A DNA stretch of 64,000 nucleotides from Primula veris (Eukaryota; Streptophyta; Magnoliopsida; Ericales; Primulaceae): positions 1 through 64,000 of the forward strand of contig CAVMKJ010000016.1 of the NCBI GenBank assembly GCA_963682055.1, read 5' to 3'. The notes under the pieces were generated by a model. That model saw only the letters and a list, made by a program, of their open reading frames with translations. It did not search any database and was not told the DNA's origin. The translations under genes were made by a program, and so were the position numbers. This document shows, in pieces, positions 12,365-28,193 of this stretch. Within the stretch, counting starts at the first letter, position 1; every line of letters starts with the position of its first letter.

Positions 12365-12670
12365 TATCTCCAAAATTTTTCGGAGAAAAATAGTATCATT
12401 TTATTACGGAGTCTCCGAAAATTCTCCGAAAAATTTCGGAAACAATCCGTTTTGGGAGTAGAATCTCCATAAACTTTCGGAAATGCTTCCTATTTTTCTG
12501 GAAAAAATATAAGGAAAGTTGCCCCAATGTTCCATTATAACATGGAGTAACTCTGAAAAATTTTGGACAATACATTGACTTTCCGAAAAAAAATATGAAA
12601 AAATACCGGAATTTCAAATTTTGGAGTTCACCATGAAATTTTTCGGAAAAACTCCGATAGTTTTCCATTT
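12365..12670. repeat. Palindromic TCTCCGAAAAATTTCGGA-like repeats
   Basis: The self-complementary motif TCCGAAAAATTTCGGA and its halves (TCCGAAA / TTTCGGA) recur about ten times. The region could fold extensively. No gene is supported here, although a long minus-strand open frame crosses it. Confidence 0.5.
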
Positions 12671-13191
12671 TTTTTCTTGAAACTTTCTGACAGTGTACGC
12701 GCACTGCGGTCCCTTTGAATGATTTTTTTTTTTGGGGGGGGGGGGGGGAATTGACCTTACTCCATACACTTGCAGCATAGGGCTTTGTGCATTTCTCCAT
12801 AACAACAAACGTTAACCTTTTGGCTCCAGTCTTGAGAGCATGGCATATTTTATATCGCTTAGTAAAGCCCTATATCATATAACGCTTTGGTCTATTGACG
12901 ACCGTTTTCACTCATTGCGGTACACTTCAGTCCATATTGGAAAATTGAGGTTTCTGCCACGTTATAGAGTCCCACTGTGTCCTGTGTGCCATAGACTTTC
13001 AAACCTCGCGGTCAAAAACAACGATTATCGATTATCTATCTCGAGACAGGGGGGACTCGGACCACACCAGGACACCAGGACCAGACTCGGACCGACTCGA
13101 CGAGGACTGGGGTGAAGTCTATGATGTTGGCAGCATTGGCGTTCTGGGAATTCGCGGCAACGTTATCCCGCCTCTTTTTGCTGGTCGTTGG

Positions 13192-13257
13192 TCAGTTCGC
13201 AGCATCTTTCTCCTCTCTATCGCTTCTCGTAGTGTCAGCGTCTATTCGAATTGCTAA
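13192..13257 (+). promoter_or_regulatory. Possible initiator and 5' UTR exon of the AAA+ gene
   Basis: The coding exon at 14404 begins two bases after a splice acceptor (TTTCTCATTTTAG), so a noncoding first exon must lie upstream. The best candidate donor is CTAA|GTAAGT at 13257/13258. An arthropod-type initiator, TCAGTT, lies at 13192. A compact GC-richer stretch with a pyrimidine-rich start separates them. This is inference from motifs; no transcript evidence is available. Confidence 0.35.
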
Positions 13258-13295
13258 GTAAGTATTATCAATCGTTGTTGCTTTCAGTCTCTGCT

Positions 13296-14344
13296 GGGTC
13301 ATCCTGCAAATCACCGCACCTGCCAAAATAGTGGGTCCAGAATTTGGCTGGAACTCCTTTGAACTGATTCAGTGCACCCCTCCTGACCCCCTATGATATA
13401 TCAGATACAAATCGTCTTAGAAAACTGACAATATTTTCTGAAAAGTTACGTAACCAGTGGTCGATCAACCCCAAAAATATTTCAAGTCGGGCCCTCAAAT
13501 CCTTTCCTTGATGTTCGTAATAGTCTGATGGCGTACCCACATTTCAACAATTACTCCCCTTTACTTTTGCTTGGTGTTGCTGAAATAGCTGTTTCATTCC
13601 GTTTGGTAATTTTATGAGGGAACTAGATACGTTTTCTACTTGAGGTCCTGAACACGGGAACATATTTTGCTACATAGCTGTCTTTCTCGGTTTGCATAAT
13701 CTTTTTTTTCTCATGGTCTTTGTGGTAATGCTCCACACATGGAGGAACATTGTGCTGGCACAGAGACATTGTTCTATGTAGATTTGAAGTTATACTGAAT
13801 ATCACAAATGGATTTAGAAGTGATAGGACTGCACCTTTGGACTTTACGCAAATTCTTGATCCACTCAAAAGATATGCCATGGTACGATCAGGGGAAGGAC
13901 TTGCAGGCCAGACTTGAAATTTTATGGGGGGATGATCGACCACTGGTTAGGTACCTTTTCAGAAAATATTGTCCATTTTCTCAGACGATGTATTTCTGAT
14001 ATCTCAGTTTTTTCAGTTTTTTACAATGTTTTCGGTCGTTGATTACGATGTAATGTGCCAAAAAATTGACACTTGTTTTTTACCTTAAACAGAATCACAT
14101 GTAGGTCCTACAATCCTTCATGGAAAATTTAAGCAAGGCATGGTTCGATTTTGAAGCAATCTGAAAAGATTGGACCATTTAGTGGAAAGTGAAAACTTGA
14201 CCTTTTTTTAAAATCAACCTATTTTTTTCCATTTGAATCCTTTAGCAGACAGGGTCAGGGGACACTGAATCATTTTAAAGCAGTTCCAGCCAAATTCTCA
14301 TCCCACTATTTTGGCAGGTGCGGTGATTTGAGGCAGAATGACCC
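13296..14344. mobile_element. Non-autonomous TIR element in intron 1 of the AAA+ gene
   Basis: The left end begins GGGTCATCCTG, CAAATCACCGCACCTGCCAA. The right end is its reverse complement, finishing in AGGCAGAATGACCC. The terminal repeats span about 95 bases, including TTTGGCTGGAACT and GATTCAGTG, at roughly 80-85% identity. The interior codes for nothing recognised. It fills nearly the whole interval between the candidate 5' UTR exon and coding exon 1. No target duplication is clear. Confidence 0.75.
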
Positions 14345-14403
14345 TTGCAAACGTTACTGCTAGAAATAAGAAGTCACTTAAATATTTATTTCTCATTTTA
14401 GCC

Positions 14404-18337
<3,934 letters not shown>

Positions 18338-18381
18338 GGTGAGTCTTCACATGCTGCGCAACATGTAATTATATTGCTCAC

Positions 18382-19274
18382 AAATTTAGTTCAATTTTCT
18401 TTTTCCAGGTTGACTGATTGTTTTTCTGTCTCCAGCCTTCATAAGTGTTCTTTTTCTGAAGGAAATGTCTTTCTGTCATGGACATTCATTGTGCCTATGT
18501 TATTTTTTATTAGTTTTTTTTTTTTTTTGGGGGGGGGGGGGAGGGAGGGAAGGGGTTTGCATCTGGATGTTTCCATTTGAAAAAAAAATTGTGTACTTGT
18601 CGCCCTTTGTCACCCTTTTACAGCATATAATAATGAGTGTTAAAATACTACAAATTGGAACGTTCCCTCATTACTAGATAAAAAACACAAATTTAGTTTA
18701 ATTTCCTTTTCCAGGTTGACTGATTGTTTTTCTGTCTCCAGCCTTCATAAGTGTTCTTTTTCTGAAGGAAATGTCTTTCTGTCATGGACATTCATTGTGC
18801 CTATGTTATTTTTTATTAGTTTTTTTTTTTTGGGGGGGGGGGGGGGGAGGGAGGGAAGGGGTTTGCATCTGGATGTTTCCATTTGAAAAAAAATTGTGTA
18901 CTTGTCACCCTTTTAAAGCATATAATAATGAGTGTTAAAATACTACAAATTGGAACGTTCCCTCATTACTAGATAAAAAACACAAATTTAGTTTAATTTC
19001 CTTTTTCCAGGTTGACTGATTGTTTTTCTGTCTCCAGCCTTCATAAGTGTTCTTTTTCTGAAGGAAATGTCTTTCTGTCATGGACATTCATTGTGCCTAT
19101 GTTATTTTTTATTAGTTTTTTTTTTTTTTTTGGGGGGGGGGGAGGGAGGGAAGGGGTTTGCATCTGGATGTTTCCATTTGAAAAAAAAATTGTGTACTTG
19201 TCACCCTTTTAAAGCATATAATAATGAGTGTTAAAATACTACAAACTGGAACGTTCCCTCATTACTAGATAAAA
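18382..19274 (+). repeat. Triplicated ~300-bp segment carrying a splice acceptor and T-G tract
   Basis: Three tandem copies start at the acceptor-like TTTCCAG|GTTGACTGATTG (exon-side starts 18409, 18715 and 19011). Each has an uninterrupted T-run joined to a G-run, then GGGAGGGAAGGGG and GGTTTGCATCTGG, and ends ATTACTAGATAAAA. The stop codon of the AAA+ gene at 18337 is followed by G|GTGAGT. The segment is therefore best read as a 3' UTR terminal exon and its acceptor, present three times. Copies differ mainly in homopolymer length and a small indel. Only the first copy would be needed. Confidence 0.8.
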
Positions 19275-19663
19275 CACATTAATTTTCACACAATAATTTG
19301 TGAAGTAAATGTGCCTTTAACCCAAACTTAAAAAAAATGAATGTGGCACTTGACTGGACTCTGTTACATTATACAGAAGAAATATGTCATTTACAGTGTT
19401 CTCATTGAAATGTGAGGTTGACAAGTTTCCTGGAAAACTATAGTGGTTCTGAAAGTTTCCTGAGAAACTGTCCTAGTTCTCCAAGCTTCCCAGGACCTAA
19501 GTCTGTAATTCTAATCTGCTTATTCATAAAATGTCTTTCTATGTTTCCTGAGGTATTCCGAATGATTAGGCTGGATTGTTCCGGTGTTCTTTATTGACGG
19601 CTGACCACGAACTGAGGATTTGACACAGATTTTACAGTGGGTGAAAACATAGCAGCGCGGTGG

Positions 19664-21628
19664 CGATTTACAGAACTACGATGGTGGAGTTACAGGCACC
19701 ACACAATTAGCAAAACATAACAACATGAATAATCCTTGCTACAGCCTACAGCAGAACAAAACATCGCAACAAAATACAGTGCAAAACACACACACAAAAA
19801 AAATAATCAAACAGACGAGTGTTCGAACCCGAGCCCGGCGACTAACACTGATCGGACTGCTTCTGGTCACAGTTCCTGGCGCGGGCAGTGGAGGTTCCAG
19901 CGATCGCCCAGACTTCGCCCTTCCCTTGCCCAATCGCTCCAAAGAGGCAAAATCCCATGAAGAAGCCAATAAGACGTCCCTTTTCAAGAGTCTAAAAAGT
20001 GCATAAATTTAGTTATTTAACAGAAAACGATGTTTTTACCCTTCCCAGAGATAACGAATAAAAATAATGGCAATGCAGAACAGAGGAGTCCTTTATTTCT
20101 CCCTGGTAGGTACCAAGCACAAAGTGCCACTGTCAACTTTGTACTATTTGCTGTCCGCTCCTTCTCAGGCTACATTGTCATCTGGGGTAAGGTATTTATT
20201 TCTACATTGTTATTTTTTCGTTAAACAACTATCATCTGAGCATGAAACAGTTCCTTCTTTAGCAGCCCACTATCAGAAATCTTTTCTCGGGCCTCTCATT
20301 GAAGCTGTAACCCCCTGCCAATAAATTCTGTGTAACCCTGTCAAACAAGCAATTATTTAAAATTTCTCAGTTTCACATGCATGTTCAGCGTTAATTATTA
20401 GTGATGAGCATGCATTTATCCACGATTTACTCTACTGTGCATGAAATAGGTCTCGCTGAAAACTGAAATGTCCTCACACACCCTACCAGTAAATTTGCTG
20501 AGCTGTTTGACTATTAAAACCTAATCGAGCTACAAAATTCCTTTCACATTTACATACCTTACATCATGAGCAGTTAAGAGAAATACAGAAGCAAAAGTTA
20601 GTTGAGGTTGACTTTACTGAACATGAAAGAGCTTAATTTTACTATAAATAAGTATCATATCACAGAAATGACAGTGACTACAGAATCCTAGCGGAAATCA
20701 TCTTCGAAGCCAAGGCCCCTGTTGCATACCGTCTGAACAGTTCGAGACACCCTTTGAAGGAACTCGATACACAAAATGTCATGACTCTGTAAGTCTGAAA
20801 TCAGATTTAGGACTTTGGCCAAGACCGAGGACCTCCTCTTCCGACTAGCATTGCGCCCTGTGGACAGTACTTCCAGGTCTTGCACAGCATCATACTCCGA
20901 TTCAAGAAGACCTCCTGGAAAATGAAATGTAAACAAGTTGAGGTCAACATGTAATTGTGAAACGATATCTCAGAAATACCAAACAGGTAAATCAAGATCC
21001 CTGAGGAAGCAAAAAACGTAGGGGTGTTTGAATTTAATTGCTGCTCTCAAAGTTCGGTTGTCGGATTCACAGGCATTGTTATGAGCACGGTGTTCAAGTT
21101 TTCTCAAAGCAGGTGCAATTTGGGTACTTGGTAAGAAGGCAAGAGCACACATTGACCTTGTGATAGAGTTGGCTGAGTGATTGCTCCTGATTAATCTTGT
21201 CAAGCGCAGCTTCTTTGCTTTCCCAGCAAATGGCCTGTAACGAAAATAATTATTAGTGAATAGAAAATAAAGGTAGAGAAATCTAATGCAACAGTCTAGA
21301 GGACTCTAGTAAAAAAAATATATATATTTTTAAAAAACAAGTGAAGGCTTACCTTGCTTGAGTGGAAGAGGCAGCCATGCACCTGTGCATTGGGAAATTG
21401 TGTCCTCCAGGCATACTCCTGTCCAAGCTCAAAATCACACATGACCTCCGATAGACTACTGAAAGCTGGACACAAGTCGTTGAATTTACTCAAAATTAAT
21501 TCATAAGAGCTTTGGCTCTTTGTTTGCATGACCATCCGTGCCAAAGGAATAATCTGAAAGAATACGAGAGTGAGAATATGAACAACAGCTATTTCACTTA
21601 TGCCACAGGACTCCATGTCGATGTTGTG
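19664..21628 (-). repeat. Right arm of the ~1.97-kb inverted repeat
   Basis: This is the reverse complement of 1-1972. Homology begins abruptly at 19664 (CGATTTACAGAAC) and is still unbroken at 21628, which aligns with base 1 of the window. The arm lacks six bases near 21000 that in the left copy form a GTAAGT splice donor. Confidence 0.9.
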
Positions 21629-22275
21629 ACTTACGTGATGCCCTCTTCCTCAATGCCACCGCCGGCAGCAAACCAGTTGTCTTTCGCGTCTAGAGATAGA
21701 GCGAGGTGGTTGTGGGCCTGAGAAGACAGCATGTCCGCAAGCTCAGGAATTGTGCGAGGAATGCACAGGAATGCAGGCTTGCCTTCCCTGCTCTTGCCAT
21801 AGCCGGACGGAAAGAGTGACAACGGGGAGGCTCGCACAGACAGCTCTGGAGATTTCTTTACTGCAACAATTTAAGAAAAAAAGTAAAGATTAACATACAA
21901 CTGACATGACTGCAGTTTGAGAATGAGTCAATGTCTCGACTGTAAAGGTAATATACTTACGAAAGTTTTTCTCCTCTCTTCATTGTATAATTGCCTGAAG
22001 GAGGTGAAATCTCCCTTACGACAACGACTGAGCACAGCAAATCTGAATTGTTGCCTGTGATAGTGCTGTCTGTCGTGAGGGAAGGGGTGTCTCTGGGTGC
22101 ATCGGAATGCTGGCTTGGCCACGACACCACACATTTTCCTTCTTGCGATACACGCACTCCAGGCTCACCCTGCCTCCTTTCATCGCCCTGTTGTAATGAT
22201 AGGAATGTCCATCGGGGCCCCGGAAAAATGTGCGAGTTCCCTCCTCGTACCATCAGCAACCTCAATGTCAGCCAT
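20688..22275 (-). pseudogene. MULE transposase copy A2, defective
   Basis: Same family as copies A1 and B, here with its 5' exons. Coding blocks, read on the minus strand: 22275-21961 (FLYWCH-type finger), 21860-21635, 21553-21353 (CDFELGQEYAW), about 21234-21008 (NNACESDNRTLRA) and 20914-20688 (ends GLGFEDDFR). The ATG follows a TTTGTTTTAG acceptor. The finger exon has two homopolymer frame shifts near 22225-22245: a G is missing and a T is extra, relative to the frame encoding GPDGHSY. The second block stops after GGGIEEEGIT. It lacks the ~50 residues that carry the first catalytic Asp (FSDATF) in copy B. A 6-base deletion removes the donor of the fourth block. It cannot encode a working transposase as it stands. 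Confidence 0.8.
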
Positions 22276-22309
22276 GACCTAAAACAAAGAAGATAAAACA
22301 CATACACAC

Positions 22310-23590
22310 AGAATGAGAAGCAGCCTCACAGGTTAAGTGCAAATGACATGCAGTTAAGCCGCTATTTTATGCCCGCTAAGAAAACATTGTTAAACTTTCA
22401 GTGTGATTGAGACAATTAGGAGAAAATGATCCGAGATCATATGTGATGAAACTGCTCCTCAAACACATTTTCGTTTACAGAAGCTACATTGGCTATCATT
22501 GAGACAAAATGTTGTGAAGATTCCCACAGCCTCAAACCCATGTGAGCCGTCACAACTCAACTTGGTAATTTTCCCCAATTTTGAAGCTAGCTTTCGAGCA
22601 GAAAAACAGTCCTTTGCCTTTCTCACAGATAAAGTAGCTAGTCAATTACCTTGTCCAAGTAGGTTAAATATCCACTCCTGGGCACAACAAAATTGACACA
22701 AAACGACGCAGTTCGTGATGTGTGATGTCTTTTCCAGAAGCGAGAGGAAAAGTCTTCACACTGTACAACAAAACTCCAACGCAACGTCCAGCTGAACGGA
22801 GAGAGGTACTAAAAACGAGGGAAGCAGCTGCGCTCCGAGCTACCCTCACTAAACGCAGGGGCGCGCTATGGCATAAGGCCAGGGCCACTGTACCGAACGC
22901 GTCGACCGTATCGTAGAAGGCTATGAGCTCGTTGTTATATGCAGGCGGGCGCGCCGCGCTGTTTTGTTGGTTGTCAACTGTCGAAGGCTGCCCTGCCACA
23001 CGCCACGGACTAACCGTAACGGACTCGTTTGAATTGGAATCATTTGAACGAAAGTATAGGTGAAACCAAACTTGATCAACTCAATCAGCAACGACCAGGG
23101 ACGTAAGTACAAAATGTCACAGAAATTATCAAGATGAAACTTGCTACTCAACGATCCGCACTGTGACATTTGTTGGTGTAAATTTTCTACTTTCCTATCG
23201 CACAGGTTATACTCTACTTGTCTTGGTCAGTCCCCACCGATATTTCCACCAGAAACACGTCGTTTTGCGATCCAAATGACGAGGCGACAGGACAAGCAGC
23301 GATCGGACATCCACGCCTAATGCAACTTTTTAGTGTAACGAGACAATAATGAGAGGACTACGAAACGAATAGCGGTAACAAAGAGGCAAGTAGACGAGAC
23401 AACATTCAACAGGTTACGAATCCACATGTTGCAATTGTGCTAATTTCTCGCTTCCTCTTGATTCAGATGGAAGGCACACCCTGCCCTGCAGCCGACGAGA
23501 TTGCATTATTCAATTGCGTCACCTGGCAATACACAGTACCACGGACAACCAAAATTCTCTCAATGGTCAAATATTCACAACATAGGCTTT
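22310..23590. other. Upstream flank of MULE A2, CpG-containing
   Basis: About 22800-23000 is richer in CpG and could hold the promoter of the minus-strand MULE. Open frames here have no recognisable product. Confidence 0.35.
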
Positions 23591-23594
23591 AAAG

Positions 23595-25100
23595 GTTTTG
23601 CTCATCGCTTCTTTCCGTGCTTTAAGTGTGTTGCTCAGCTTTTGCGTATCCTTTCCACCACCACCCTTCCCGCTCTGCCCAGCCCAGTGACTTCCGCCTC
23701 GCTTTCTGTGTGCTTTCAATGTGCTCGCTTCCTTTCCTGCCTTGTGTGTGACGCTTTGCTACTGTGTGTCCCTTTTACGTTCAGCCTTCCCCCTCCTGCT
23801 ATTCCCATCCATGCGTGTTCAGCTTTGCTTTCTGTGTGTTTTGAATGTGCTTGCTTCTTTCCGTGCTTTGTGTGTGACGCTTTGCTACTGTGTGTCCCTT
23901 TTACGTTCAGCCTTCCCCCTCCTGCTATTCCCATCCATGCGTGTTCAGCTTTGCTTTCTGTGTGTTTTGAATGTGCTTGCTTCTTTCCGTGCTTTGTGTG
24001 TGACGCTTTGCTACTGTGTGTCCCTTTTACGTTCAGCCTTCCCCCTCCTGCTATTCCCATCCATGCGTGTTCAGCTTTGCTTTCTGTGTGTTTTGAATGT
24101 GCTTGCTTCTTTCCGTGCTTTGTGTGTGACGCTTTGCTACTGTGTGTCCCTTTTACGTTCAGCCTTCCCCCTCCTGCTATTCCCATCCATGCGTGTTCAG
24201 CTTTGCTTTCTGTGTGTTTTGAATGTGCTTGCTTCTTTCCGTGCTTTGTGTGTGACGCTTTGCTACTGTGTGTCCCTTTTACGTTCAGCCTTCCCCCTCC
24301 TGCTATTCCCATCCATGCGTGTTCAGCTTTGCTTTCTGTGTGTTTTGAATGTGCTTGCTTCTTTCCGTGCTTTGTGTGTGACGCTTTGCTACTGTGTGTC
24401 CCTTTTACGTTCAGCCTTCCCCCTCCTGCTATTCCCATCCATGCGTGTTCAGCTTTGCTTTCTGTGTGTTTTGAATGTGCTTGCTTCTTTCCGTGCTTTG
24501 TGTGTGACGCTTTGCTACTGTGTGTCCCTTTTACGTTCAGCCTTCCCCCTCCTGCTATTCCCATCCATGCGTGTTCAGCTTTGCTTTCTGTGTGTTTTGA
24601 ATGTGCTTGCTTCTTTCCGTGCTTTGTGTGTGACGCTTTGCTACTGTGTGTCCCTTTTACGTTCAGCCTTCCCCCTCCTGCTATTCCCAGCCATGCGTGT
24701 TCAGCTTTGCTTTCTGTGTGTTTTGAATGTGCTTGCTTCTTTCCGTGCTTTAAGTGTGTTGCTCAGCTTTTGCGTATCCTTTCCACCACCACCCTTCCCC
24801 GCTTTGCCCAGCCCAGTGAATTCCGCCTCGCTTTCTGTGTGCTTTCAATGTGCTCGCTTCCTTTCCTGCCTTGTGTGTGACGCTTTGCTACTGTGTTTCC
24901 CTTTTACGTTCAGCCTTCTCCCTCCTGCTATTCCCAGCCATGCGTGTTCAGCTTTGCTTTCTGTGTTCTTTCAATGTGCTCGCTTCCTTTCCGTGCCTTG
25001 TGTGTTTTGCTGAGCTTTCCTTTCCACCCAACACCCTTCCTCGCTTTGCGCAGCCCAGTGACTTTCGCTTTGCTTTTAATGTGCTCTTAATGTGCTATTT
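23595..25100 (+). repeat. 126-bp satellite array, right
   Basis: The landmark ACGCTTTGCTACTG recurs exactly every 126 bases at 23751, 23877, 24003, 24129, 24255, 24381, 24507 and 24633. The core units are essentially identical. Variant units at both edges contain CAGCTTTTGCGTATCC and CCGCTTTGCCCAGCCC, as in the left array. Decayed units reach about 25100. A 459-codon plus-strand frame and a 282-codon minus-strand frame run through it only because the unit equals 42 codons. Confidence 0.95.
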
Positions 25101-25239
25101 CTTTATGTATGACGCTTTTCTTCTGTCCACACATTTCACTTTCAGCCTTCGCTGTGCAGCAGAGTGAAAATGGGAAGTCCCTTCTTGTTGGATTGAGTTG
25201 GCGACCGACTGTAAGCAGTGAATTGCTCCTTATGTGAAT

Positions 25240-25835
25240 AAGAGTCTGGGTATGTGTTTTTCAGGTCTTCGATTGTGATGCGTTGAGGCTCTGTTGAAAA
25301 TGTTTCAATTGAATTCTAACCAGCTGCCAGCCCAGCAGGGCTGGGCCACCACTGTTAGGATAATTAAAAGTAGAAATTGAAAGTACCTTTTCTTTGAAGT
25401 TCGTTTGCTATCAACGGTGAGTAGGCAACCGTTAGGTATGGCAAGATGAGTCAGGACATGCGATTTTCAGGTCTTTGAGTGTGATGCGTCGAGGCTTACG
25501 ACAGTCCGTTGATAATGTGGCATGGCAATGAACAAGTCTTTTTTTGTTGTAGCATGTGATTACACGTTATGGGTTGATTTGGAGGATAATTTTTGTTTTG
25601 TGTTGTCATCTCGGGTCTTCTTTGTATTTTATTTGTAGAACTGTGTGCATTATAATTATCATGGTGTTATTCTTTATTTCAATAAATTGATGTGAAAATG
25701 TTTATTTGAGTTGTTTTTACCCTTGTTCGTCTTTTTTTTTAAAAAAAATTATTGTAGGCACTCTAATGGCAGTCTCTAGGCCAGCTGTTGTCTTTACACG
25801 GGGTCACATAATTATTGCACAAGATCTAGATTTGG
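25240..25835 (-). repeat. Subterminal repeats, right flank of the satellite
   Basis: Inverted counterpart of 4018-4700. A first unit at about 25260-25360 has CAGGTCTTCGATTGTGATGC, GTTGAAAA and CAGCTGCCAGCCCAGCAGGG. A second partial unit lies at about 25460-25520. Farther out, CAATAAATTG at ~25680 and CAGTCTCTAGG at ~25770 align with the outer left flank. Identity falls outward, so the end is uncertain. Confidence 0.55.
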
Positions 25836-25879
25836 TCGTTACCTATTTAGTATCAGTTTTTAGATGACAATCTCGGTTA

Positions 25880-26510
25880 CCATATGTCGTGTAGGGCCTA
25901 TCGGTGGAAATTGAACCGATCGCGAAGGAACTCTTCTCGCGAGAAGTCTATGAGCTGCGCATTTGTCAGTGAGGCGTGGGGTAGCGACGCGACGGGTTCC
26001 TGCTGGTAATTCGTAGTACTCACGTCAACGTAGTGCCCATGGGTGACAATTTGGTGTTCTCCACCAAGGGCGACAAAATAATGCAACTTTGTGACTGATT
26101 TTCCTTTCTAGCGAATTTCATTACGCTCGTGACTCACGCACAGACGGAACGCCGGCCCCCATTAGCGCGGCAGAGCGCCGGGGACATAGGCAACCCATCG
26201 TGACCCCTCCCCCTTCCCGCCCGCTCCCCACCACCGCCACGTCATCGGGGACCGTCCTGCAGCGATGCAGCGGGATAATTTCGGCTAGGAATAAAAATAT
26301 TGCATTGCCAATATTTATATTGCTTCGCGAATAAATTTATTATTTTACACGGGTATGACAAGCGACAAGTCGGACAACTGTTTCCGCCAACCGGGGGCCG
26401 ATACCCCTAGTATTTATATGCAGGACAAAACATAGTTTTATTAGCCTCTGAATATATTTATTAGGAAATACGAGGGTCGGACAAACGCAGGGTCGGACAA
26501 GTGACATACA
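25880..26510. other. Intergenic, with repeated GTCGGACAA motifs
   Basis: A GC-rich stretch (26120-26280) is followed by AT-rich sequence in which GTCGGACAA occurs three times (about 26371, 26473 and 26491). No gene is recognised. Confidence 0.4.
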
Positions 26511-26511
26511 C

Positions 26512-27350
26512 TCGATTTACTTGCCACTTAACAAACAATATTAAAAGAGTGTGAAAAGTGGTTTGGGTCTACGCAGCCTTCGCAAGTAGGAACATACCCT
26601 TAAATTAAAGCTGGCCTCACCAAAACTGCTGCTTACGAGTCACAAGATGAGATAAGTTTCAGAGACCGAAGTTACTCACTGACCTTTAACTAAATCTGAA
26701 TAAGATCAGTCATAAAATAATTTAGGATGGACACTTTAGACACTTGAATTATAAAAATGTATGTAAAAGTAAAAGCAAAATCCACTCTCAGCTTGCATCA
26801 TCAAAATAATACTTCTTTCCAGATACAAAATCTCGTAGAAAAGAGGGAGACAAACACGATTGGAAGATAGGTATCGTTCCGTACTAACGCTTTACTTGTG
26901 CAGAAGTGAGTCATTTTAGCTTTACCTTGACTCCCGAAATAAATTTTTATGCAGGTGTCAACTTAGATCGATCGACTATTGTGTTAATAATATTTTTTTA
27001 AAAATTAAGTAAAAACGATTTGTAACAAATAAACCAAAAGTAACCATAGCCAGAAAGAAAAAAAGGACAACATAGAACAGTCTAAGACAAAGTCTGTACC
27101 AAGTGAGTGTCTGGTTCATTGACATTAGAGAATCGGAAGTTCCGGATGGAAGTATTTTGCCTCAAATTGTCCTTTTGCTATCACTTTAGCTGGTGACTTT
27201 GGACGAATTTGCAGAAATATTTCGTTATCTTTAGTTGTTAAGAACGTTTGGTTCACAGAATATTTTGCATCTTTCGAAGCAGGTTGGTATAGCAGACCAG
27301 AAACCCCACTTGTTTTCTTGTCTCACCACACAAAACCATCACCTTAATGC
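26512..27350 (+). repeat. Dispersed repeat X, copy 1
   Basis: Collinear with 38875-39720 at high identity, with small indels. Shared landmarks are AATATTAAAAGAGTGTGAAA, GAGATAAGTTTCAGAGACCG and TTAGCTGGTGACTTTG. The other copy is joined to repeat R1 upstream, so X is probably the downstream part of a longer R1-X element. Confidence 0.8.
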
Positions 27351-27534
27351 TAAGGTTGACTGGTAACTCTTCGTACTTTCCATGCTGAAAACTCTAGTTC
27401 TATCAACAAGGTAAACTGGCAATGTGAATAAGGTTAACATCAGGAATAACATTTTCACTTTGAGAACAGTTTTTTTCATACAAGCTCACAAGGATCAACA
27501 TCACCACAAAGCCGAACTAAATCCCTGTAGCGGG

Positions 27535-28066
27535 TTAAGTCTGCTTCGGTAAGGCTTTTAATATAGTCAGCATTAAATTTGGCCATGGAAGATTAAATCT
27601 CTCAAATGGTAAAGATAACAAGCATATCTGCTGAGCGTGCTGCAATGCCATGTGGGCTTTCATATTCTTTTTGGTCTCATCTTCATCCATGTTGAGGCCA
27701 CAATATGTACAGAATTTGAATGACTGCACAATGTGCTGTCTTTTTCTGGCTTGGCCACCTCTTCTGAAAAATTTATGCTTTGAGTTCCCCGAGCTATCAG
27801 TACCACTGTTTTTTTTCAGCACTGTTACTTTCAGTGCAACACACATCCTGTCAGTGTGCAGCAAATCTAACAGAACCACCCACACTACAATTCATACATA
27901 CAACAAAGAGTTTAACATCAGTGACCTCTTTTTTATTAGGTCCATCATGATCATTTCTATCATGCTCATGCTGCTTCTCCCTCTTCCCATGGTAAGCCTT
28001 TTCCGCTAACATTGCACCCAAGATTCCCAGCGTCTCGTCAGGCGCAGTGGGGTGTTTGCGTAGCAT
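27535..28066 (-). CDS. Unrecognised ORF fragments with a C2H2-like motif
   Basis: Two overlapping minus-strand frames (28066-27851 and 27885-27535) look like pieces of one protein with a frame change or intron between them. The second contains FCTYCGLNM, KAHMALQH, a C-x2-C-x(n)-H-x4-H zinc-finger-like arrangement. The region lies between repeats X and R1, so it may be transposon-derived. No family can be assigned. Confidence 0.25.
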
Positions 28067-28193
28067 AGGCTGCTTTGGCTCTTACTGTTCATTGCCTGTT
28101 TGACCAAACTATTAGTTGCCAAAAGAGGAGAAACCTTTAACCAGAAAGAATAAGAGAACAAAGAACATAGATTAAAATTAAGAACAGGCACAT

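Noticed and set aside
23501..25013. Long open frames of 459 and 430 codons through the satellite
   Set aside because: The unit is 126 bases, so any stop-free unit gives a long frame on several frames and both strands. The product is a monotonous Cys/Phe/Leu repeat with no domain.
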